Source of the DNA: Bacteroidales bacterium
Lineage (GTDB): Bacteria > Bacteroidota > Bacteroidia > Bacteroidales > F082
Direction: 5' to 3'
Length of the DNA: 41,484 nucleotides
NCBI GenBank assembly: GCA_024400305.1
Contig: JAKSMX010000025.1
Location: 1 to 41,484, forward strand
The notes beneath the pieces were generated by a model that saw only the letters and a list, made by a program, of their open reading frames with translations, made no database searches and was not told the DNA's origin. Positions 31,011 to 38,500 of the stretch are shown here, one piece after another. Within the stretch, counting starts at the first letter, position 1, and every line of letters begins with the position of its first letter. The position numbers were made by a program, and so were the translations under genes.

Positions 31011-31031
31011 ATTTCAAATGTTTTGAAGCCG

Positions 31032-31039
31032 CAAATTTA
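31032..31039 (-). promoter_or_regulatory. -7 box of the PlsC-like gene
   Basis: TAAATTTG on the minus strand, with an expected transcript start near 31025, 15 bases before the ATG at 31010. Confidence 0.45.
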
Positions 31040-31071
31040 CGTAAAATAAAAGAACGGAGTGGAATTTTTTA

Positions 31072-31079
31072 TAATTTTG
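31072..31079 (+). promoter_or_regulatory. -7 box of the FMN-binding protein gene
   Basis: TAATTTTG on the plus strand, with an expected transcript start near 31086, 25 bases before the ATG at 31111. Confidence 0.5.
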
Positions 31080-31110
31080 CAGCGTTTTTTGTAAAATTTC
31101 AAGATTTGTT

Positions 31111-31620
31111 ATGAAGACATTAAGAATTTTAAGCTGCGTGGCGGCTTTGGCATTGGGGTTTTTCGCCGTGATGTTCGCCATCGAAAACATGGGGAAGAAA
31201 ACGGTGAAACCATTAGCGTTGGAAGAGATTTATACGCAACCGCTGTGCAGCGGGATCGTCGGCTACAACGACATCGTGCCGCTGAAGATAACGATGGCGG
31301 ACGGAAAGATTTCAAACGTCGAAATCCTCGACAACCGTGAGACGCCGAGGTACATGAAACGTGTCGTCGAAGGCGGTCTTGTGGAGAAATTCCATGGCCT
31401 GACACCGTCGGAGGCCGTCGGTCTTGACGTGGATGCGGTCAGCGGCGCCACTTTCACTTCAAACGCCATCATAAAATCAGTCCGCGCCACGATGAATGAT
31501 TATGCCGAAAGCCATAACCCCGGCATCTGGGGCTGGCAGCTCCTCGGCGTGATACTGAGCGCGGCGTCGGTCGTCGTTTTCAGTGCTGCCATGGCAAGGA
31601 TCAGAAAAAACATCAAATAA
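31111..31620 (+). CDS. Membrane-anchored FMN-binding domain protein
   Basis: A 169-residue protein with an N-terminal hydrophobic anchor (about 5-25), an FMN-binding domain (about 45-135) and a second C-terminal transmembrane helix (about 142-162). The D-A-V-S-G-A-T-F-T-S motif (108-117) is the covalent flavin-attachment signature of the RnfG/NqrC-like family, with Thr114 as the expected FMN-linked residue placed by ApbE. I-T-M-A-D-G-K-I-S-N-V is the usual strand before it. It probably takes part in electron transfer on the outer face of the inner membrane. No Rnf, Nqr or apbE gene lies in the window, so its partner is unknown. Confidence 0.85.
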   Translation: MKTLRILSCVAALALGFFAVMFAIENMGKKTVKPLALEEIYTQPLCSGIVGYNDIVPLKITMADGKISNVEILDNRETPRYMKRVVEGGLVEKFHGLTPSEAVGLDVDAVSGATFTSNAIIKSVRATMNDYAESHNPGIWGWQLLGVILSAASVVVFSAAMARIRKNIK

Positions 31621-31638
31621 CCTGAAAAATTTGAATAT

Positions 31639-31711
31639 AAAACGGTAGAGACGCCACATTGTAGAGACGCCACATTGTAGAGACGCCACATTGTGACGTC
31701 TCTACCGTTTT
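31639..31711. repeat. 16-bp tandem repeat inside a long hairpin
   Basis: Three copies of gtagagacgccacatt (31645-31660, 31661-31676, 31677-31692), followed by an inverted partial copy. Arms 31639-31653 and 31697-31711 pair perfectly over 15 bp. It lies between the convergent FMN-binding and Omp85-like genes, so it could end transcription from both sides. The plus side ends in TTTT. Confidence 0.8.
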
Positions 31712-31729
31712 GACGCAAATATCTGAAAA

Positions 31730-33115
31730 TCAGAAAATATAGTTGAATCCGATATATGATGCCATTCCGGCTCCGTCGAGTTTGTCGAACGGCTTCGCGA
31801 ACTCGGCTGAAATAACGAGGTTTTTGTTCATGATGAGCTTCACGCCGAGACCGCCTGCCCAGTGCGGGACTTCTTCCTTGTCGCTGTAAATGAGGTCGGT
31901 GCCGTATGGGATGAACTGCTCCAGTTCTTTCTGTTCGTCAAGACGGAAGGTCTGTGTCACCATGCCGGCATCGACGAACGGATTTAGCACCACGCACCAG
32001 TTCTGGTTTATGAGCTTGAAATTGACCATTCTCCAGCGGATGTCGAGGTTCAGCCAGGCGAAACCTTTGCCGATGACACGGTTTCTGTTGATACCGCGCA
32101 CTGTTGAAGCTCCGCCTAAAGCGTCAGTGTACATCTTCTTGAAAAACAAAGTGTTGGTATTCAGCATCGCATAAAAAGGAATGTCGCCTGCGAGGACGTT
32201 CTGCGCACCGATGCGGTAAGCGAAAGTGAGGTGTTCTTTATACAACGGGACATACTGCTGGAAGACTCCGGTGAATGTCAGGTGCGAGTAATCGTTGCCG
32301 TCAATCATGTCGGGTGCCGCGGTGATGACACCCTCGGCGTAAATGCCGCGTGTCGGGTCGTTCTCGTAGTCTTTCGTGTCGTATATCAGACCTGCTTTGA
32401 ACTGCGTGACGTTGCCGCCGTCTTTCTCGTCGTCACGGATCAGGCCTGTCAAGCAATACAGGTCATAAAGTGTTGTCTGGCCGTCGTATGTGCTGAGTTT
32501 CAATCTATCGGTTTTGTTGTTGAAATATGCGATGCCGGCTCCATAGTAAAATCCTTTTATGTCGCCGATCTGCTGCTGCATGCTCGCCACGAAACGGAAC
32601 TGGTTCCGGCTGAAGCCGTAGAAGCCGCTGTCTTTCATGCCGTAATCCGGGTTAGGCAGGTTGTTCACGATGGCAAAGTCTTTTTTGTACGGAGCGGCAT
32701 AGCCGTTGAAGCCGTAGAAGTCGAACTTCTTGTCGATGAAATATGAAACGTCAACGAAAAGCTTGCCTTTAGGGATGATGTTGTTCCAATAGCTGTAGAA
32801 GCGGAACACACTCGATCCTTTGGTGTAGGTCGAGATCTCGAAGTTCAATTTGAAGTTGTAGCCCGGATATTTTGAGCCGTCGCCGTAGTTGAAAACGTCC
32901 ATGCAGACTCCGTACTGGAATCCCATGTCGGAGCGGTAGCCCACCACAGGAAGCGGACCGAAGTTCCAGCCTTTCTTGATGATCTCGCCTTTCTCGTTGT
33001 AAATCTTCTCCTTCTTGGCTTTCTTCTCTTTCTTTGGTTTTGTCGTCTCTGTCGTCTGCGCCGCAAGTCCGAATGAGATCAGAAGCAGCATTGTAAAAGT
33101 CAATAGTTTTTTCAT
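31730..33115 (-). CDS. BamA/TamA (Omp85) family outer-membrane barrel without POTRA domains
   Basis: A 461-residue outer-membrane protein. The signal peptide (1 to about 19, ending G-L-A-A before Q-T) is followed by a Lys/Glu-rich linker (about 25-37) and then alternating amphipathic strands through to a C-terminal Phe, typical of beta-barrels. T-V-R-G-I-N-R-N-R near 340 is the VRGY-like motif of the Omp85 lid loop; L-N-L-D-I-R-W-R and V-V-L-N-P-F-V-D-A-G are typical final-strand patterns. There is no room for POTRA domains. Such short members are common in Bacteroidota and their cargo is unknown. 22 bases separate it from rsmI upstream, so the two may be co-transcribed. Confidence 0.85.
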   Translation of the reverse strand: MKKLLTFTMLLLISFGLAAQTTETTKPKKEKKAKKEKIYNEKGEIIKKGWNFGPLPVVGYRSDMGFQYGVCMDVFNYGDGSKYPGYNFKLNFEISTYTKGSSVFRFYSYWNNIIPKGKLFVDVSYFIDKKFDFYGFNGYAAPYKKDFAIVNNLPNPDYGMKDSGFYGFSRNQFRFVASMQQQIGDIKGFYYGAGIAYFNNKTDRLKLSTYDGQTTLYDLYCLTGLIRDDEKDGGNVTQFKAGLIYDTKDYENDPTRGIYAEGVITAAPDMIDGNDYSHLTFTGVFQQYVPLYKEHLTFAYRIGAQNVLAGDIPFYAMLNTNTLFFKKMYTDALGGASTVRGINRNRVIGKGFAWLNLDIRWRMVNFKLINQNWCVVLNPFVDAGMVTQTFRLDEQKELEQFIPYGTDLIYSDKEEVPHWAGGLGVKLIMNKNLVISAEFAKPFDKLDGAGMASYIGFNYIF

Positions 33116-33137
33116 TGTTGATATTTTTATGGTTTAT

Positions 33138-33842
33138 CTATTCGTTTTCGTCTTGGCTTGTGTTTTGGTTGTGGTTTTTTCCTTCGATGACAATCACTAT
33201 TTCGCCTTTCACTTCTTTTTTTGAAAAATAGTCGGTGACTTCGGCGAGTGTGCCGCGGACGTTCTCTTCAAAGACTTTTGTCAGCTCGCGGGCGACTGAC
33301 ACGCGACGTTCCGGGCCGGCGGCTTCGGCGAGTTGCCCGAGTGTCTTGACAAGCCGGAACGGTGACTCGTAAAGTATCGTGGTATATTCGTTTTCAACGA
33401 TTTGCTTAATCTTTGTCTGACGTCCTTTCTTATGCGGGAGGAATCCCTCGAAGATGAAATGGTCGGCGGCCAAACCGGAGTTGACGAGGGCGGGGACGAA
33501 CGCCGTCGCGCCAGGAAGGCATTCCACCGGCACTCCGATGCGGAGACATTCGCGCACCAGCATGAAACCCGGGTCGGAGATGGCGGGAGTGCCTGCGTCT
33601 GTGACCAAAGCCATGCGCTCACCGCCGGCGATGCGCTGCGCGATACGTTCCACCACAACGTGCTCGTTGTTGAGATGAAACGCCACCATCGGCTTGCTTA
33701 TATCATAGTGTTTCAATAAGTTACCGCTTGTGCGTGTGTCTTCGGCAAGAATGACATCGACCTCCTCGCGAAGTATGCGCAAGGCCCGCAATGTGATGTC
33801 TTCGAGGTTGCCGATGGGTGTCGGGACAAGATATAACTTCAT
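33138..33842 (-). CDS. rsmI: 16S rRNA (cytidine-1402-2'-O)-methyltransferase RsmI
   Basis: A 234-residue enzyme of the tetrapyrrole-methylase fold that methylates the 2'-O of C1402 in the ribosomal decoding centre. Family features: N-terminal L-Y-L-V-P-T-P-I-G-N-L-E-D-I-T (3-17), A-E-D-T-R-T-S-G-N-L-L (34-44), H-L-N-N-E-H near 57, V-T-D-A-G-T-P-A-I-S-D-P-G (81-93), L-P-G-A-T-A near 111, and F-E-G-F-L-P near 131. The protein is shorter than the E. coli enzyme (about 286) because the C-terminal extension is absent, as is usual in Bacteroidota. It follows the acidic hypothetical gene after 40 bases, and the Omp85-like gene comes next. Confidence 0.93.
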   Translation of the reverse strand: MKLYLVPTPIGNLEDITLRALRILREEVDVILAEDTRTSGNLLKHYDISKPMVAFHLNNEHVVVERIAQRIAGGERMALVTDAGTPAISDPGFMLVRECLRIGVPVECLPGATAFVPALVNSGLAADHFIFEGFLPHKKGRQTKIKQIVENEYTTILYESPFRLVKTLGQLAEAAGPERRVSVARELTKVFEENVRGTLAEVTDYFSKKEVKGEIVIVIEGKNHNQNTSQDENE

Positions 33843-33882
33843 TTTAAATTTGAAAGTTTATGAAATTTATAAAGTTTGAAAG

Positions 33883-34662
33883 TTAAAGGAAACGGCGTTC
33901 GACAAGTTCCTGAAGTTTCGTGTAAGCCTCCGACTCCACGTCCCACTGAAGCTCGACGCGCAGCTCGCTGAGATATACTATCGCGCCTCCGACTGTCGGG
34001 AACTCGTTCAGCACGTCGATGGTCTTGCTGTAACGTTCTTCCGAGCCTTTGAACAGGTCGTGAATCATCATGATGCGGTCGTTGAGCGTCACCGCTGATT
34101 TGATGTCGGAGATCGGGCGGCGTTGCAGACGCGCGGCGAGGCTGTTGTCTTCGGGAATGTTGTCCGTGGCGGGATTTACGGGATTTACTGAATCTGTTTC
34201 CTCATATTTCTCTCCGTCTTCTTCGTCATCTGTGTTTTCCTCTTCATCATCATCGGAATTGACAGGCTCGACAGAGAACGTCACGTCTTCTTCATCCTCC
34301 CAGTCTTCATCGTCGGAATCGTCGTCATCGTCTTTTTCTCCGGCAGGATTTTCCTCATTATCTGGAACCGGCTTCTCGGCGTGATTTTCGTTGCCGCCCG
34401 GCATCTCGATTTCAAACTCAACATCGTCGTTCATCGGCTCGTCGTCAGAATCTTGATTCAAGTTTTGGCTGATGTCTTGGTTAAATTCTTGTGAATCAAT
34501 GAGAAGCTCGTAAAATTCACGTGTCCTGTCCATCAGTATGTCGTAGTCGAACTGTTCGAGGTTTCGGCCGTTTCTGTAAAGGAAATCGACCTGAACCATC
34601 ATTTTGCCGAGATGTCTCTTCAATTTGAGGATGATATTTTCGTCATTTTTTTGTGTTTCCAT
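33883..34662 (-). CDS. Acidic hypothetical protein between tdk and rsmI
   Basis: 259 residues from the Met at 34662; an in-frame ATG at 34695 lies before the transcript start predicted from the box at 34693-34700 and is therefore rejected. It has three parts: an N-terminal helical segment (about 1-70), a strongly acidic low-complexity middle (about 75-160; runs of D/E such as D-D-D-D-S-D-D-E), and a C-terminal conserved-looking helical segment with [15 protein letters not shown] (about 180-194) and F-K-G-S-E-E-R-Y. A similar arrangement beside tdk and rsmI is seen in other Bacteroidota genomes, but I do not know a function. The acidic middle may be a flexible linker. Confidence 0.75.
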   Translation of the reverse strand: METQKNDENIILKLKRHLGKMMVQVDFLYRNGRNLEQFDYDILMDRTREFYELLIDSQEFNQDISQNLNQDSDDEPMNDDVEFEIEMPGGNENHAEKPVPDNEENPAGEKDDDDDSDDEDWEDEEDVTFSVEPVNSDDDEEENTDDEEDGEKYEETDSVNPVNPATDNIPEDNSLAARLQRRPISDIKSAVTLNDRIMMIHDLFKGSEERYSKTIDVLNEFPTVGGAIVYLSELRVELQWDVESEAYTKLQELVERRFL

Positions 34663-34676
34663 AGCAATAATTTTTC

Positions 34677-34684
34677 TAATTTTG
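34677..34684 (+). promoter_or_regulatory. -7 box of tdk
   Basis: TAATTTTG on the plus strand, with an expected transcript start near 34691 and a leader of about 33 bases before the ATG at 34724. Only 8 bases separate it from the divergent box at 34693-34700. Confidence 0.55.
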
Positions 34685-34692
34685 CGAGCTAA

Positions 34693-34700
34693 CAAAAATA
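34693..34700 (-). promoter_or_regulatory. -7 box of the acidic hypothetical gene
   Basis: TATTTTTG on the minus strand, with an expected transcript start near 34686 and a leader of about 24 bases before the ATG at 34662. The two divergent promoters overlap, so polymerase binding at one should hinder the other. Confidence 0.5.
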
Positions 34701-34723
34701 GGTTTTTTTTTAATACGACGACT

Positions 34724-35308
34724 ATGTTTCTTGAAAAAGATTATCACAACAAGACTCAGGGCTGGATTGAGGTGGTGTGCGGCTCAATGTTTTCCGGCAA
34801 GACCGAGGAGCTGATACGCCGCCTGAACCGCGCTCGGATCGCGAAATTGAAGGTTGAGATCTTCAAACCGGGCATCGACACACGCTACAGCGAAGAAGAT
34901 GTCGTTTCGCATAACGCCAATGCTGTCAATTCGATACCGGTCGAGAACGCGCAGCAGATCCTGTTTTACGCCAACGACGTTGACGTTGTCGGCATCGACG
35001 AGGCGCAGTTTTTCGGCAGCGAACTCGTTGACGTCTGCCAGCAACTTGCAAATCAAGGCATCAGAGTCATCGTCGCGGGCCTCGACATGGACTTCCTCGG
35101 AAAACCCTTCGGCCCGATGCCGGACCTCATGGCGATTGCCGAAGATGTCACCAAGGTCCATGCGATATGCATGAGATGCGGCAGCCTGGCGCAATACTCG
35201 TACCGCACCATAGCCGGCGACAAACTTGTGGTGCTCGGCGAGACCGAAAGCTACGAGCCGCTTTGCCGCAGCTGCTACCTGAAGGCGATGAAAGAAAGAG
35301 AAGGTTGA
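34724..35308 (+). CDS. tdk: Thymidine kinase
   Basis: 194 residues, type II (TK1-like) thymidine kinase, which phosphorylates thymidine in the salvage pathway. The P-loop G-S-M-F-S-G-K-T lies at 20-27, the Walker B-like G-I-D-E-A-Q-F-F near 87-94 (catalytic Glu), the lasso region follows residue 150, and the structural zinc is held by C-M-R-C and C-R-S-C pairs. The start at 34724 was chosen over upstream in-frame ATGs because the promoter box lies at 34677-34684 and homologs begin here. The stop codon TGA (35306-35308) is made by the first bases of the repeat array that follows. Confidence 0.95.
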   Translation: MFLEKDYHNKTQGWIEVVCGSMFSGKTEELIRRLNRARIAKLKVEIFKPGIDTRYSEEDVVSHNANAVNSIPVENAQQILFYANDVDVVGIDEAQFFGSELVDVCQQLANQGIRVIVAGLDMDFLGKPFGPMPDLMAIAEDVTKVHAICMRCGSLAQYSYRTIAGDKLVVLGETESYEPLCRSCYLKAMKEREG

Positions 35309-35440
35309 GAGTGGAGTTTTGAGAGTGGAGAGTGGAGTTTTGAGAGTGGAGTTTTGAGAGTGGAGTTTTGAGAGTTGAGAGTGGAGTTTTGAGAGTGGAG
35401 AGTGGAGTTTTGAGAGTGGAGTTTTGAGAGTGGAGAGTGA
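35305..35440. repeat. Array of a 7/14-bp repeat after tdk
   Basis: About 136 bases composed almost only of the units gagagtggagtttt (14 bp) and gagagtg (7 bp), with occasional gagagtt variants. The array starts within the tdk stop codon and ends about 85 bases before the alpha-2-macroglobulin-like gene. Related copies lie inside that gene (39316-39390) and inside fkp (15901-15932). Confidence 0.85.
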
Positions 35441-35526
35441 ATTATGCGATATGAAATTTTAGACGGCTCAAACTTTTTTGAGACATCTGACGTTAATGAC
35501 AAAGTAATGAATAAAATTGTAACATT

Positions 35527-38500
35527 ATGAAAATTAGACAATTATTATTGACAGCAATTACATTGCTTCTTATGACAAATTGCACAAACGCACAATCGAC
35601 GTTCGACAGCCAATGGAAAGAATTTGACGAGAACATTTCAAAACGGCTTCCCGAATCGGCGGGGAAAGTTCTTGATCAGATTGAGGCATTGTCAGCTGCG
35701 GAGAAAAACGACGTCCAGCTGCTGAAAGTCGCCGTCAAACGAAGCGAGGTCTTCCAACTCAACAGCGAAAATGTCATCGACACGACCATAAATTACTGCA
35801 AGGCTTTTCTGCCGAAACTGTCTGATGTCTCGCAGGCAATATTGAAAATTGAAATTGCAAAAATGTATAATGAATATTCATATAAATTCAAATACAATTC
35901 TGACGAAATCGAAGGCCAATATTTGTCCGCTTTCGAAAATGTCAGGGCGTTGAAAAAAACGTCAATGTCAACATACAAACCGCTCTTTGAAAATGAAAAC
36001 GCCAGGTTTGACGTGGATTTCGAACCGACCGCATACGACTACATCGCGCATTGCGTCCTCGATTTCTATGATGATGATTTGGATGAATATCTTGAGAAAT
36101 ACAATGATCTGTATGCGCAGCTTATTGGTTTTGACAATGATAAAAAATACTCAAAAGCATCTGCGTATAACAAGATAAATCAAATAGAAAGTCTTGTGGA
36201 TTATTATCATGACAAAGAGCATGACACTTTATATTTCAACGAACTGAATAATGTATTGAAAGGTTGTAAGGACAACGTGACCATTGCGCGGATCAAATCT
36301 TCGCAGGCTAATATCATGATGCGTGAGGAGAATTACGTGGAAGCATTGAGATTGTGCGATGAAGTCATTGCAATGGATTCAATATCAGATGATTACAGCA
36401 AATGCGTTGATTGCAGAAGAAGCATTTTGGACAACTCCGTTTCCATTGAAATGCAGAATGTCCAGGTTCCGGGGAAGCCGATTCCGGCCGGATTTTCGTA
36501 TAGAAACACAACAAATCCTTCGTACAGGATTTATAAAGTCGATGCCAAAGACATCACCAATAACAGAAATTCAAACTTGGAGGAAATTCTTAAATTGTTG
36601 ACTTTCAAGGAAATCGTAGCTGAAGAAACATTGAAGATTCCAGCCGAAACCGATTATAAAACGCATTCGTCGCTCATTGCGCTTCCGGCTCTCGAAGTCG
36701 GCTCGTATATCATGCTCGTGTCGGCAAACGATGACTTTGATAACACAGACAAATTGATTTTCAATGTGTTCCAGGTCAGCAATCTTACTTACGTCGTTCA
36801 TAACTTCGACGGGAAAAATGAAATATACACTTTGAACCGCGAGACGGGTTCACCAATCGGAGGCGTGAAAGCCGAGTTTTTCAAGGAGGAATATGATTAC
36901 AAAAAAGGTGAATACATCCAAAAATCAAAGGGCAGCGTGACGACAGATTCCGAGGGTTACGCCGTGATGCCGGATATTTCCACAGGCTTCATAATCAATC
37001 TGTTTTCAGGCGATGACATCTTGCTTTCGCATGATTTGATTTGGAATAATAATGCAAAACAAGGCAATTTCAGAAAGCAAGTCCGTCTTTTCACCGACCG
37101 TCAGATTTACCGTCCGGGTCAGACGGTGCAGTTCAAAGGCATCTGTACGCGCGGAAACGGAAAGACAAACGAGCTGCTCGTCAACGAGAAAATCGATGTC
37201 AAATTGCTTGATGCAAATTATCAAACAGTTGAAAAACAATCGTTTGTGACCGATGACTTCGGTGCTTTTTCGGGAAGTTTCGTTCTGCCGTCTGATGCTT
37301 TGAATGGAGATTTCCGTATTACGACCAACGATGGAAGTGTTTATTTCAAAGTTGAAGAATACAAACGTCCGACTTTTGAAGTCACATTCAACAAACCCGA
37401 AAAAGAATACTCAATTGGTGATAATGTGAGAGTTACGGGCAATGTCATGGCGTTTTCGGGCTTCGGCATCGACAATGCGAAATACGAATACACAATCATG
37501 CGCCAGACCACTTTCCCGTTCAGATGCTGGTGGTGGATTTTCAGAAACATCGAAGACGAACAGATCGCTTCAGGCGATGGAATTACCGAGGCTGGCGGCT
37601 TGTTTGACATTGATTTTCAATTGATTCCGGACAACAGCGTTAAGGCTCGCGAACTTCCGATGTTCACCTATATAATTAATGTGAAGGTCACGGACGCGCA
37701 AGGCGAGACGCATGAGGATTCGTATTCAATCAACGCCTCGTACAACAAATTTAACATCGCTCTCAAGACAAATCCGGAACTCTCAAGTAATTCCGGAAAC
37801 GTCTTGACATCCGATGACTTGAATGATTGCAAGATTGTCGTGTCGAACATCAGCGGGAATCCAGCATCGACAAATGTCAAATGCAAGATTTATAAAATCA
37901 TTGACAATGAAAGATTTACTTGCAATTTAGGAAGTTTCGACAGACATCTTCTGAAAGATGAAGAACTGAAAAGCCTCTTCCCGGAATTCGATTTTTACAA
38001 TGACGGAAACTTCGATTTGAAAAACTGCGAGGTCGTTTATGAAAACGTTCTGAAAGTCGATGGCGAGGCTGACTTATTTAAGAAAAACACAAAGCTATCC
38101 GCCGGGAATTACGTCATCGAGCTGAAATCCGTTGACGACACCTTGTCGGAATACTCTGAAAAATTCGTGTTTTACGAACCGAGGTCAAAGAAGATGCCTT
38201 TCAAAAATCTGTGCTGGTCGGCGATTGACAGCGAGACCGCACAGCCCGGCGATGAAGTGAATCTGTACATCGGCTCGTCAGCCGACAACGTGATGGCGAT
38301 CGTTTACGTCATGAACAATGAAAATATTCGTTACACGGAACGTATCATGTTGAATGACAACGTGAAAAGAATTTCATTTAATGTAAAGGAGGAAGACCGC
38401 GGAAATCTTGTCTTTGATGCGGTTTTTGTAAAACACAATCAGAAACAAGAGGTCAGCTATAACGTTGCGGTTCCGTTCGACAATCTGAAACTCGGCGTTG

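Noticed and set aside
33844-33882. Direct repeat tttgaaagtt before rsmI as an operator
   Set aside because: Two 10-base matches in very A/T-rich sequence are expected by chance, and the gap lies inside a likely operon.
35305-35440. CRISPR array after tdk
   Set aside because: There are no unique spacers between the units and the period is 7-14 bp; it is a low-complexity tandem repeat.
35275-35541. Small antisense protein made of S-T-L-H-S-Q-N repeats
   Set aside because: It is produced only by translating the DNA repeat; nothing else supports translation.
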